A stretch of DNA of 19,444 nt, from assembly GCA_051652245.1 (NCBI GenBank), contig JBOFTV010000063.1:1-19444 (forward strand), in the 5' to 3' direction. Each line of letters starts with the position of its first letter. Position 1 is the stretch's first letter. Shown one piece after another: positions 1 through 7,041 of this stretch. The DNA comes from BHER01 sp051652245. Lineage in GTDB: Bacteria; Bacillota_I; Bacilli_A; Culicoidibacterales; Culicoidibacteraceae. The notes beneath the pieces are model-generated. The model was not told where the DNA came from, did no database searches, and saw nothing but the letters and a program-made list of their open reading frames with translations. The translations under genes and the position numbers were made by a program.

Positions 1-209
1 CTAAAAATAAGCATATAACGAATGAATTCCGCTAATGAAAATGACCGTTCTCGTGTAAATGCTTTATCCGTTTTCACTCCATGTTGGCGTGCATATGAAT
101 CAGTTGTAAGTCCTTTTAATTTTGAAATCATTTTCCCTACTAAATCACACCTTTTCTTGCCTTTGTTTTTAATTTGAAGTTGCTTTTTCATTTCTATACA
201 TCCCATCAT
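1..209 (-). CDS. Transposase, N-terminal fragment (IS4-like, DDE type)
   Basis: A minus-strand frame open to the left edge encodes the N-terminus of a probable transposase. In-frame ATG codons lie at 209, 206 and 191, and an in-frame TGA upstream fixes the limit. The product starts with a lysine-rich stretch and reaches a segment with SYARQHG, then KAFTRERSFSLAEFIRYML. A short basic region followed by F-x-R-x-R-x-(F/L) and a hydrophobic helix is the usual N-terminal pattern of IS4-type transposases of Clostridia and relatives. No strong ribosome binding site favours one ATG. The catalytic DDE domain lies beyond the window, so whether the gene is intact cannot be judged. The assignment is by recall of the family pattern. 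Confidence 0.6.
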   Translation of the reverse strand, partial: MMGCIEMKKQLQIKNKGKKRCDLVGKMISKLKGLTTDSYARQHGVKTDKAFTRERSFSLAEFIRYMLIF

Positions 210-239
210 ATTTAGATACGATTTTCAAAAACCGTTCAC

Positions 240-279
240 CACTATTTTGTGGGGCATGTATTCCATGTCAAGCTTTTTC
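240..279 (-). repeat. Candidate IS terminal inverted repeat
   Basis: Read inward on the minus strand: GAAAAAGCT, about 13 bases, ATGCCCCAC, then AAAAT. The counterpart at 19299-19338 reads inward on the plus strand as GAAAAAGCT, about 17 bases, ATGTCCCAC, G, AAAAT. The middle differs by a few bases in length, so this is an imperfect repeat. It may also be two related but not identical elements. Confidence 0.45.
244..271 (-). promoter_or_regulatory. Candidate transposase promoter
   Basis: On the minus strand a perfect TTGACA (271 to 266) is followed after 16 bases by CAAAAT (249 to 244), a 4/6 match to the -10 consensus. Transcription would start about 25-45 bases before the candidate ATG codons of the transposase fragment. 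Confidence 0.35.
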
Positions 280-353
280 GTTATGGATTTAAGCGGTGAA
301 TCTCATTCCTTTTTGTGTGGGTTATTACTATTTTTATTGTGGGTTTATCAGTT

Positions 354-416
354 TTTGTAAGTCAAAATAAAAATGAATTATCACATTATTACTTGTGATA
401 ATTCTTAACTTACAAA
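354..416. repeat. Nested perfect palindrome
   Basis: An outer 9-base inverted repeat, TTTGTAAGT (354-362) with ACTTACAAA (408-416), encloses a perfect 10-base inverted repeat, GAATTATCAC (375-384) with GTGATAATTC (395-404), around a 10-base loop. The outer and inner arms are separated by 12 bases on one side and 3 on the other. No T-run follows on the plus strand. On the minus strand the inner stem is followed by a T-rich stretch, so it could end a leftward transcript. Half-site centres of the inner repeat are 20 bases apart, about two helical turns, which also fits an operator for a dimeric regulator. Confidence 0.6.
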
Positions 417-454
417 CATTGGGAAATTAAGGGTGAAGTGTTCAGTGTAATACT

Positions 455-483
455 TTATAAAAAAATATGGTGAATAATATAAT
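455..483 (+). promoter_or_regulatory. Candidate distal promoter of the ftsW operon
   Basis: TTATAA (455-460), a 17-base spacer and a perfect TATAAT (478-483). The predicted start near 490 would place the stem-loop at 497-528 at the very 5' end of the transcript. Confidence 0.4.
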
Positions 484-496
484 TTAAAAAGCTAAA

Positions 497-528
497 ATAT
501 GGGAGGACAGCATTTTATCCTCCTATAT
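497..528 (+). other. Leader stem-loop
   Basis: Left arm 497-507 and right arm 518-528 pair over 11 positions (GGAGGA with TCCTCC at the core, one G-U pair) around a 10-base loop. No U-run follows in the plus direction, so it is not a plain terminator. A T-rich stretch follows on the minus strand. It may be a stabilising 5' hairpin, a regulatory element, or a minus-strand terminator; the GGAGG inside the stem is not next to a start codon. Confidence 0.45.
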
Positions 529-571
529 CTTGTGTCTTGGTGGAAAAAAAGGACGGTTGGCGACGAATATC

Positions 572-600
572 TTTAATTATGTTGCATTTTTTGATATAAT
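572..600 (+). promoter_or_regulatory. Extended -10 promoter of ftsW operon
   Basis: TGATATAAT (592-600) is a perfect TATAAT with a TG-N extension. The -35 position (TTTAAT at 572-577, 17-base spacer) matches poorly. The expected start near 607 lies just upstream of the AAGGAGT ribosome binding site at 612-618. Confidence 0.6.
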
Positions 601-626
601 TATACTTTGATAAGGAGTTAAAATAT

Positions 627-1913
627 ATGGGCATTGTTAAAGATGAAAAAATTGTAAGACCATCTTGGGTACAAAGATGTTTTTTATGGAAAGATATAGA
701 CAAAGCAAGCTTTATCGTAACGCTTGCTATTTTATGTATAGGAATAATATATGTTTATAGTACAACAATGTATTCTTCTGTTTTTTGGAAAGAGAAACCG
801 GCATATGAGACGGCACTAAGGCAGTTTATTTTTGCAATAATTGGATTAGTCGGATATTTTATTATTTTACATATTCCTTCAAAAATTTACCGTAAAAATT
901 GGATAATAATTGTTGGGATAACAATTATTATGATGGTGATACCATTGTTTGGTGAAAAAATAAATGGGGCCAGGAGATGGGTCCAAATAGGCGAGTCATT
1001 TCAATTTCAACCTGCAGAGATTGCTAAGCTCGCAATTATTATTATGTGGAGCTCTGTACTTATGACAAACACGGAGTCTTTTAAAGTGAGATGGCGTTTG
1101 TTAAAACGAAAGAAAGCAGGCGGGAGAGCGTATCTGAGAAGAATTTGGAAGTCATGGGGAGTACCAATAATCCTAACTATCATTTTTGGGATATTATATC
1201 GCTTACAGTCAGATAATGGGAGCTTAATCATCTCAGTAATGTTGGTGTTTGTTATGCTATTTGCATCAGGAGGTCTACCTAGGCATTCATTAAAATTTTT
1301 TGTTGGTGGTGTGACAATTGTAGTGGCTGGAATTTTTGGCATGTTTATGTATATTGGAAGCTTGGACCCGAAAACTTTGGTGGAAGGGGGCAATCAAAAT
1401 TATGTTTTTGCGCGCTTTTCGGCATGGGTGAATCCCTTTTTAGATTATGCTGGTAGTGGTTATCAGGTTTCTAATTCGCTGATTGCTATTTCACGGGGCG
1501 GACTGTTTGGTGTTGGATTAGGAAAAGGAACACAGAAAAAGGGGTACTTAACAGATGGGCATAATGATTTTATTATGGCAAATATTTTTGAGGAAGGCGG
1601 TCTTCTAACGGTTTGCTTTATCTATGTATTATATGTGACGATTATTTTAAGAGGCTATCGGATTGCACGTGAATCAAGCAATAATTTTGCTAAGATGGCG
1701 GTAACGGGCGTTATTACGCTGTTTTTTATTCAAGCATTTTGGAATAGCGCAGGAATAGTTGGTCTATTGCCATTAAAGGGATTAACTGCACCACTAGTTA
1801 GTTATGGTGGGACATCATTAATTATTGTCTTGAGTTCACTAGCGTTTGTACAGCGTATTCACATTGAAAATAAGAGAATTGCCAAAAAGAGGAGTGAGAA
1901 GGATGGAGCATAA
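627..1913 (+). CDS. ftsW: SEDS-family peptidoglycan glycosyltransferase, FtsW-like
   Basis: Polytopic membrane enzyme of the SEDS family, which polymerises lipid II into glycan strands together with a class B PBP. The 428 residues contain about ten hydrophobic segments. Family landmarks are GARRWVQIG followed by FQPAEIAKL (residues 114-135), NPFLDYAGSGYQ (269-280), FGVGLGKGTQKKGYL (294-308), HNDFIMANIFEEGG (312-325) and LKGLTAPLVSYGGTSL (383-398). Asp273 in NPFLD probably matches the essential SEDS aspartate. The K-G before the SYGG motif favours FtsW over RodA, but no divisome partner is nearby to confirm it. Small deviations are DNGS where D-L-G-T is usual and HND for HTD. The ATG at 627 has AAGGAGT 8 bases upstream. 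The last 11 bases overlap the next gene. Confidence 0.88.
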   Translation: MGIVKDEKIVRPSWVQRCFLWKDIDKASFIVTLAILCIGIIYVYSTTMYSSVFWKEKPAYETALRQFIFAIIGLVGYFIILHIPSKIYRKNWIIIVGITIIMMVIPLFGEKINGARRWVQIGESFQFQPAEIAKLAIIIMWSSVLMTNTESFKVRWRLLKRKKAGGRAYLRRIWKSWGVPIILTIIFGILYRLQSDNGSLIISVMLVFVMLFASGGLPRHSLKFFVGGVTIVVAGIFGMFMYIGSLDPKTLVEGGNQNYVFARFSAWVNPFLDYAGSGYQVSNSLIAISRGGLFGVGLGKGTQKKGYLTDGHNDFIMANIFEEGGLLTVCFIYVLYVTIILRGYRIARESSNNFAKMAVTGVITLFFIQAFWNSAGIVGLLPLKGLTAPLVSYGGTSLIIVLSSLAFVQRIHIENKRIAKKRSEKDGA

Positions 1914-2241
1914 TGATTTTGCTGAAATAGTTACAACTATTAGAAAAATTAAGCAAGATGACTTGTTTAAATTATATAGTGAGTTACTTAAAGCCGTAGA
2001 AGATGACTTAGAGAAGGTTGACCTTGTCCAAAAATATAAAGAAGCACAAGAAAATTATACAATAAACAGAAAAAGTAATTTAGCAGTAGAAGAGCTTAGG
2101 GCAGCAAAAGCTAGATTAGATGATCAAGTGGAATTAAAAGAGTTATTTAAGGTAATTAGGCGGGTGGAATTCTTTATTGATGATTTGAATTATTCGATAA
2201 ATAAGCAAATTATCAGCAAAAAAGGAAGCTGTAAGTCATAA
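1903..2241 (+). CDS. YlbF-family (DUF964) protein
   Basis: A 112-residue, highly charged, almost wholly helical protein. Composition and length fit the YlbF/YmcA/YheA family, whose Bacillus members form the RicAFT (Y) complex that helps RNase Y process mRNA and influences competence, biofilm and sporulation. The position supports this: in Bacillus ylbF lies just upstream of the rsmD and coaD homologues, as here. The start ATG at 1903 has AGAGGAG 8 bases upstream; longer reading from 1846 would need a TTG inside ftsW and is rejected. The gene overlaps ftsW by 11 bases, suggesting translational coupling. A single Cys sits near the C-terminus (residue 110). Sequence motifs in this family are weak, so context carries much of the call. 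Confidence 0.6.
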   Translation: MEHNDFAEIVTTIRKIKQDDLFKLYSELLKAVEDDLEKVDLVQKYKEAQENYTINRKSNLAVEELRAAKARLDDQVELKELFKVIRRVEFFIDDLNYSINKQIISKKGSCKS

Positions 2242-2303
2242 TTATACTAGTGGCTTTGGGGGGGACAAGGGAATGAACTTTGGCGAAAGGAATGATAAAA
2301 TAG

Positions 2304-2891
2304 ATGAAAATAACATCTGGTAAATATCGAAATCGAAACATTGAAACATTAGAGGGATCGGCAACAAGACCAACATCTTCTAAAATAAGAAGTGCAATTT
2401 TTAATGCGCTGGGTCAGCACTTTACCGGAGGACGTGTGTTAGATTTGTTTTCAGGCAGTGGAGCAATGATGTTTGAGGCAATAAGCAGAGGTTTTGCCTC
2501 AGGAGTCTGTGTAGATAGCAGCATTGCCGCAATCAAAGTCATCAAAAAAAATATTGCCCTATTGGGACTTGAAGAACAAATTGAAGTTAGACAAAATGAT
2601 TATCAGTATTTTCTTAAAATATCACAAGAAGCACTGAAATTTGATTTAATTATTGTTGATCCCCCTTATGAAATGAAGGTGGTGTCAGACATCATCACAT
2701 TAATTGATACACTGGACTTACTAGGGGAAGCTGGAACACTAGTATTTGAGTATTCTAATAAAATATACAATGATATTAAGGCGGAAGTGCCAAGTAACTT
2801 TACTGTTGTGTTTGAACGAAAATATGATGCAACATCAGTAATTATGCTAGTGAAGCAAGCAGGACTAACTCTAAAGGAGGAAATAGAATGA
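2304..2891 (+). CDS. rsmD: 16S rRNA (guanine966-N2)-methyltransferase RsmD
   Basis: A 195-residue class I SAM-dependent methyltransferase expected to methylate G966 (E. coli numbering) of 16S rRNA during 30S assembly. It shows TRPTSSKIRSAIFN near residues 21-34, the SAM-binding VLDLFSGSGAMMFEAISRG (45-63), the acidic end of strand 2 (CVDSS, 69-73) and the catalytic DPPY (119-122) that defines N6/N2 base methylases. Length is normal for RsmD. The ATG at 2304 has AAGGAA about 11 bases upstream, a weak and distant site. The gene overlaps coaD by 4 bases (ATGA), the usual rsmD-coaD pairing in Bacillota. The 62-base gap before it contains a run of seven G. Confidence 0.92.
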   Translation: MKITSGKYRNRNIETLEGSATRPTSSKIRSAIFNALGQHFTGGRVLDLFSGSGAMMFEAISRGFASGVCVDSSIAAIKVIKKNIALLGLEEQIEVRQNDYQYFLKISQEALKFDLIIVDPPYEMKVVSDIITLIDTLDLLGEAGTLVFEYSNKIYNDIKAEVPSNFTVVFERKYDATSVIMLVKQAGLTLKEEIE

Positions 2892-3376
2892 TTAATGCTT
2901 TATATCCTGGAAGTTTTGACCCGGTTACAAATGGTCATCTTGATATAATAGAACGGTCGGTAAAACAATTTGATCATCTTTATATTGGAATTATTGATAA
3001 TATGCAAAAAGCACCGATGTTTACGACCGTACAAAGAGTGATGATGCTAGAAAAAGCTGTGGAACACTTGCCCAATGTTAGTGTGGTAACATTTAGTGGG
3101 CTGTCAGTAGATTGTGCTCATGAATATGGTGCAAAAGCATTAATTAGAGGCCTAAGAGCGATTAGTGACTTTGAGTATGAGCTACAGCTTGCTTCGACCA
3201 ATAGACGAATAAATCCGGATGTGGAGACGATGTTTTTAATGGCTAAAACAGAGTTTTCTTATGTAAGTTCTTCTTTGGTAAAAGAATTAAGTGCATATGA
3301 TGCAGATGTTAGCTTTTATGTTCCCTTGTGTGTCGAGGATGCGCTAAAATTGTTTGAAGAAGAAAAGAGGAACTAA
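2888..3376 (+). CDS. coaD: Phosphopantetheine adenylyltransferase
   Basis: Catalyses the reversible transfer of AMP from ATP to 4'-phosphopantetheine, the penultimate step of coenzyme A synthesis, in the cytoplasm. The 162 residues have the nucleotidyltransferase signature PGSFDPVTNGH (residues 8-18) with its T/HxGH-type motif, the RGLR motif and the C-terminal TEFSYVSSSLVKEL segment that binds the ATP phosphates. Length matches the family. The ribosome binding site AAAGGAGG at 2873-2880 lies inside rsmD, and the ATGA overlap suggests coupled translation. Only two bases separate it from the TraX-family gene. Confidence 0.96.
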   Translation: MINALYPGSFDPVTNGHLDIIERSVKQFDHLYIGIIDNMQKAPMFTTVQRVMMLEKAVEHLPNVSVVTFSGLSVDCAHEYGAKALIRGLRAISDFEYELQLASTNRRINPDVETMFLMAKTEFSYVSSSLVKELSAYDADVSFYVPLCVEDALKLFEEEKRN

Positions 3377-3378
3377 CG

Positions 3379-4110
3379 ATGAAAACAGATTTTTTTAAAA
3401 AAATTAAAGGGCTAGATGGATTTGCACTAAAAATAATTGCAACAGTTTCGATGCTAGTCGATCACATTGGTGTCATTTTTGTGCATCAGCTACCATATGA
3501 GGTGGTTATACAATTAAGAACGTTTGGCCGAATATCTTTTCCGATTTTTGCTTTTTTAATTGTGCAAGGATTTTTACATACAGCAGATAGAATGCAATAT
3601 CTAGCAAGATTGCTGGGATTTGGTGGTCTAATAATTATTGTGCTGGCGCTAATTTCAAGATTACTGGGTGTGGAAGTACCAACGCAGCTCAATATTTTTA
3701 TCACGCTCTCCTTTGGTCTAATTGCACTTTGGTGGATTGAGTTTTATTGGAAGACAAGCTGGTTTTTTACGAGTGCTGTGCTCTTTTTCTTCATTGTATT
3801 AGCTGATTTTATTCATGTTGATTATGGAGCATATGGAGTATTGACAATTATATTATTTTATGTTGCTAGAAATAATTTGGGGCTAATGGCAATTGGCTTT
3901 ATGGCGTTAACGACTTTAAATGTAGGAATTGAGGTTTTGAAGATCAATAACGCTAGCATTTTACAGCTTTACTCAATTGCTGCACTGCCGCTAATTTTTA
4001 TGTATAATGGAAAAAAGGGCGTCGGTAAATTCAAATATTTCTTTTACTTTTTTTATCCGGCACACTTTTCAATATTAATTATTCTTCGTTATATTCTCTT
4101 TGGTGCTTAA
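3379..4110 (+). CDS. TraX-family membrane protein
   Basis: A 243-residue polytopic membrane protein of the TraX family. It is recognised from LKIIATVSMLVDHIG (residues 17-31), the LRTFGRISFPIFAFLI run (46-61), QGFLHT (63-68), YNGKKG (209-214) and FYPAHF (225-230), the landmarks of that family. Plasmid F TraX is needed for N-terminal acetylation of F-pilin; chromosomal homologues in Bacillota have no settled role, though acyl transfer at the membrane is a reasonable guess. His29 in the DH motif and His229 near the C-terminus are candidate functional residues. AGAGGA 8 bases before the ATG supports the start. There is no conjugation gene nearby, and it sits inside an otherwise core operon. Confidence 0.82.
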   Translation: MKTDFFKKIKGLDGFALKIIATVSMLVDHIGVIFVHQLPYEVVIQLRTFGRISFPIFAFLIVQGFLHTADRMQYLARLLGFGGLIIIVLALISRLLGVEVPTQLNIFITLSFGLIALWWIEFYWKTSWFFTSAVLFFFIVLADFIHVDYGAYGVLTIILFYVARNNLGLMAIGFMALTTLNVGIEVLKINNASILQLYSIAALPLIFMYNGKKGVGKFKYFFYFFYPAHFSILIILRYILFGA

Positions 4111-4122
4111 AATAGTTAAACG

Positions 4123-4152
4123 AATTCAGTTCGCAAGAAATGAATTTTTTTT
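4123..4152 (+). terminator. Intrinsic terminator after the TraX-family gene
   Basis: Arms 4123-4132 and 4137-4146 pair over ten positions with one mismatch, closed by a GCAA tetraloop (4133-4136), and a T-run follows to 4152. It ends only seven bases before the mutL ribosome binding site. Confidence 0.75.
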
Positions 4153-4172
4153 CAATATAGGAGGTTATGTTT

Positions 4173-6062
4173 ATGAATACAATTAAGGTTATGGGAGAGA
4201 CTCTTTCAAATAAGATAGCAGCCGGAGAAGTGGTGGAAAGACCAAAATCGATTGTCAAAGAATTGGTTGAAAATGCGCTCGATGCGCAAGCAAAAATAAT
4301 AAAAGTTTTAATCGAAGATGCGGGAATTAGAAAGATAATTGTTGATGATGACGGAAGTGGTATGTCAGAAGATGATGCCCTTTTATCATTTCAAAGACAT
4401 GCAACAAGCAAGATATTTACGGAATTAGACTTATTTAATATTGGAACCCTTGGATTTAGAGGGGAGGCTTTAGCAGCTATTTCGTCAATTAGTAAAATTA
4501 GTTTACATACTGGAAAAGCAAACAGGGCTTCAACACTAATTAAGATAGCGGGTGGTGTGTTAGAAGAGGTTTGTCAAAAAGATGAGCGCTTGGGGACAAA
4601 AATAGTAGTTGAGAATATTTTTTATAATACCCCCGCAAGACTAAAGCATCTTAAGTCGTCGCAAACGGAGTATATGCATATTTTCGAATATTTACAAAAA
4701 ATGTCACTTGCTCGCACCGATGTACGGTTCGAATTTGTTGCGGATGGTCGCCTGGTTTTTAAAACGTATGGGACTGGTAAAATTGAGCAGACGCTGGCAA
4801 TGATTTATGGTGATAAGATTGCTAATTATTATTATGAGTTTAGTGCTCAAGATGGTGATTTCAGCGTGTCTGGAATTATTACACATCCTCAAATGCAACG
4901 TTCAAATAATAAAGTGATCAATTTGGCAATTAATAGTAGAACCGTCCGCCACTATGGAATTAATCGTGCTATTATTTCGGGATATGGAAATTTGTTGCCA
5001 AAAGGAATGTACCCTATTGTTGCAATTAACGTTGAAGTAGATACCCAATTAGTTGATGTTAACGTGCATCCAGCAAAACTTGAAGTGAGGCTAAGCCAAG
5101 AAAAACAATTAGAAGATTTAGTCAAAAAAGCGGTGGAAGAAACCTTGATTACTGAAAATTTAATTTACAAAAATACGAGCCAACCGCGGAAAATAAAATC
5201 TTCAGAGCAATATAGCTTATCACTAGAAAACACACAAAAACAGCATCTAGTTGCGGAAAAAACAGAACTATATGTTGCAGGACCAAGGAAGGTTGTAAAT
5301 TATCCTAATGGTGTTGACGTTAAGAGACCAAGTAGAGTGCTTACACAAGCGGAACAACAGGCTGTTGCACAAATAATGCCAGTGGCTGCTGTACAACAAG
5401 TAGAAGTACAAAAGCTAGTGGAAATATCAGCGTTAGCCCCATCTTTGGCGGAAAATGCGGGAAAGAAAACGGCAATTGAAGTGCTAAGGCAATTAAGTGT
5501 TATTGGTCAGTTTGATGCAACATATATTTTGGCACAGAGGGACACATCGTTGTATTTAATTGATCAGCATGCGGCCCAAGAAAGAATAAAATATGAGCAG
5601 CACATGCGTGCCGTGCGCAATGATACAAGAATTCCCACACAGGACTTATTATTTCCGCTATCAATTCACCTCGAATTAGAAGCACTAAATGCAGTGAAAG
5701 CGTATAAAACAGAATTAGAAAAAAACGGCATAAACTTAGAATTATTCGGTGTTGCTGATGTGCGGGTAAATTCAGTGCCAACATGGATTCAGAAGCTGGA
5801 TATTGAAGTGTTTATTCGGAAAGCAATTGACTGTTTAGTTATGTATGGTCAGTTCGACAATGCAATTATTAGAGAAAAAGAACTGATAATGTTAAGCTGT
5901 AAGTATTCAATTAAGGCTCATGATCAACTAGATAAAGTAGAGATGGAAAAACTTATTTATGAACTCAGTGAAACAGAAATACCCTATACTTGTCCACATG
6001 GTAGACCAATTGTAATTGAGCATTCAAAGTATGAAGTTGAAAGGTGGTTTAAGCGTGCTTAA
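4173..6062 (+). CDS. mutL: DNA mismatch repair protein MutL
   Basis: GHKL ATPase that links mismatch recognition by MutS to strand incision. The N-terminal ATPase domain shows IAAGEVVERP, ELVENALDA, DDGSGM and GFRGEAL, followed by the FYNTPAR segment and VDVNVHPAK. A variable linker runs from about residue 335 to 425. The C-terminal endonuclease domain is present: DQHAAQERIKYE (464-475), SCKYSIKAH, CPHGRP and a terminal W-F-K-R. These are the metal-binding motifs of MutL from organisms lacking MutH, so it should nick DNA. The ATG at 4173 is preferred because AGGAGG (4159-4164) lies 8 bases upstream; the ATG at 4167 is only 2 bases away. No mutS lies in the window. The 3' end overlaps miaA. 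Confidence 0.95.
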   Translation: MNTIKVMGETLSNKIAAGEVVERPKSIVKELVENALDAQAKIIKVLIEDAGIRKIIVDDDGSGMSEDDALLSFQRHATSKIFTELDLFNIGTLGFRGEALAAISSISKISLHTGKANRASTLIKIAGGVLEEVCQKDERLGTKIVVENIFYNTPARLKHLKSSQTEYMHIFEYLQKMSLARTDVRFEFVADGRLVFKTYGTGKIEQTLAMIYGDKIANYYYEFSAQDGDFSVSGIITHPQMQRSNNKVINLAINSRTVRHYGINRAIISGYGNLLPKGMYPIVAINVEVDTQLVDVNVHPAKLEVRLSQEKQLEDLVKKAVEETLITENLIYKNTSQPRKIKSSEQYSLSLENTQKQHLVAEKTELYVAGPRKVVNYPNGVDVKRPSRVLTQAEQQAVAQIMPVAAVQQVEVQKLVEISALAPSLAENAGKKTAIEVLRQLSVIGQFDATYILAQRDTSLYLIDQHAAQERIKYEQHMRAVRNDTRIPTQDLLFPLSIHLELEALNAVKAYKTELEKNGINLELFGVADVRVNSVPTWIQKLDIEVFIRKAIDCLVMYGQFDNAIIREKELIMLSCKYSIKAHDQLDKVEMEKLIYELSETEIPYTCPHGRPIVIEHSKYEVERWFKRA

Positions 6063-6966
6063 GCAAAAGGTTGTTATTATATCAGGACCAACAGCATCAG
6101 GAAAAAGTAAGTTTGCAATTGACTTGGCTCAGAAAATTGGTGGTGAAATTATTAGTGCAGATTCAATGCAGGTTTTTAAAGGACTTGATATTGGAAGTGC
6201 AAAGGTAACTATTGCAGAGCAGTTAGGGATAAAACACCATTTAATTGATGAGATAGCACCTGATAAACTCTATAGTATTGCCCAGTTTCAAATAGAAGCA
6301 AGGAGTGCCATAGCTAAAATTAGTGCATCAGGGAGAGTACCAATTGTTGTTGGCGGAAGTGGCTTATATATTCAATCGCTAGTGTTTGATTATGAGTTTT
6401 CCAAGCAAGAAAAGTTAGACTTAATCAGGTACGAGAAAATAAGTGATGAAGAATTATTTAAGCGATTACAGGTAGTTGACAGCGAAGCTAGTTTGAAAAT
6501 TTTACCCCAAAACAGGAGACGTGTAATTTATGCAATTGCGCTAGCTGAACAAACAGAAGCAAATAAATCGAGTCGGGAGCGTAAGCAAAAGCATGAATTA
6601 TTGTATGATATTTTTCCAATTGCTTTGATGCCAAAAAGAGATCAGTTATATCATAATATCAATATGCGGGTACTAGATATGATAGCAAAGGGGTTAGTTG
6701 CTGAAGTTGAATATTTTAATGGGCATTTTACTTTATGTGATCAGGTTAAAAGTGCGATTGGCTATCGTGAACCGCTAGCATTTATTAAAGGTGAGATAGC
6801 AACAAGTAAACTTTTAGTAGAAGCAATACAGCAAAACACACGTAAATTTGCCAAAAGACAAGTAACATGGATCAGGAATCAACAAATAAAGTATTACCAA
6901 ATCACAACAAACGAGTTAACAAAAGAAGAAAAACAAGACCTACTATTCTTCTTAGAACAAAAATAA
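6055..6966 (+). CDS. miaA: tRNA dimethylallyltransferase MiaA
   Basis: Transfers the dimethylallyl group to N6 of A37 in tRNAs that read codons starting with U. Motifs in order: P-loop GPTASGKS (residues 11-18), ISADSMQVFKGLDIGSAK, HHLIDEIAPD, VGGSGLYIQSLVFDYEF, QNRRRVIYAIAL, MPKRDQLYHNIN, SAIGYREPLAFIKG and NTRKFAKRQVTWIRN. The start is taken as GTG 6055, because AAGGTGG (6041-6047) sits 7 bases upstream and the P-loop then falls at the normal distance from the N-terminus; an in-frame ATG at 6031 is the alternative. This gives 303 residues, normal for the family. It overlaps mutL by 8 bases. The mutL-miaA pairing is widely conserved. Confidence 0.94.
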   Translation: MLKQKVVIISGPTASGKSKFAIDLAQKIGGEIISADSMQVFKGLDIGSAKVTIAEQLGIKHHLIDEIAPDKLYSIAQFQIEARSAIAKISASGRVPIVVGGSGLYIQSLVFDYEFSKQEKLDLIRYEKISDEELFKRLQVVDSEASLKILPQNRRRVIYAIALAEQTEANKSSRERKQKHELLYDIFPIALMPKRDQLYHNINMRVLDMIAKGLVAEVEYFNGHFTLCDQVKSAIGYREPLAFIKGEIATSKLLVEAIQQNTRKFAKRQVTWIRNQQIKYYQITTNELTKEEKQDLLFFLEQK

Positions 6967-6999
6967 GGCATCAATGAAACGATAACTTAGCTAAATATA

Positions 7000-7008
7000 T
7001 GATATAAT
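7000..7008 (+). promoter_or_regulatory. Extended -10 promoter of the murT-like operon
   Basis: TGATATAAT is a perfect -10 hexamer with TG extension; no good -35 is found at 16-18 bases upstream. The start would be near 7015, about 27 bases before the ATG at 7042. No terminator is seen after miaA, so read-through is also possible. Confidence 0.55.
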
Positions 7009-7041
7009 ATAGAATGAAAAAGAAGAAAACAGGTGAAAACA

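Larger units (their letters stand above)
1..279 (-). mobile_element. Insertion sequence, right-hand end (partial)
   Basis: This is the upstream part of an insertion sequence running off the left edge. It holds the first part of a leftward-reading transposase gene, a candidate promoter for it and a terminal sequence. Read inward on the minus strand from about 279, the end begins GAAAAAGCT and, after a spacer, contains ATGCCCCAC and AAAAT. Very similar words in the same order occur at the right edge of the window reading inward from 19299. That is what terminal inverted repeats of one element type would look like. The exact boundary is inferred from this similarity; no target duplication can be checked because the other ends are outside the window. 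Confidence 0.6.
280..626. other. Gene-free leader between IS end and ftsW
   Basis: No convincing gene lies in these 347 bases on either strand. The stretch holds a nested palindrome (354-416), two candidate promoters for the downstream operon (455-483 and 572-600), a stem-loop (497-528) and the ribosome binding site of the first gene (612-618). The longest plus-strand ATG reading frame, from 499, is only about 25 codons and has no ribosome binding site. Confidence 0.6.

Noticed and set aside
499..576. 25-codon plus-strand frame starting in the leader stem-loop
   Set aside because: No ribosome binding site, and the start lies in the hairpin arm. It is most likely chance.
515..703. Minus-strand 62-codon frame over the ftsW start
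   Set aside because: It overlaps a well-supported promoter, ribosome binding site and gene start, and its product resembles nothing I recognise.
1007..1393. 128-codon minus-strand frame inside ftsW
   Set aside because: It is antisense to conserved SEDS motifs and shows no family pattern.
4003..4008. TATAAT inside the TraX-family gene as a mutL promoter
   Set aside because: It lacks a good -35 and lies upstream of the terminator, so it would not solve mutL expression by itself.
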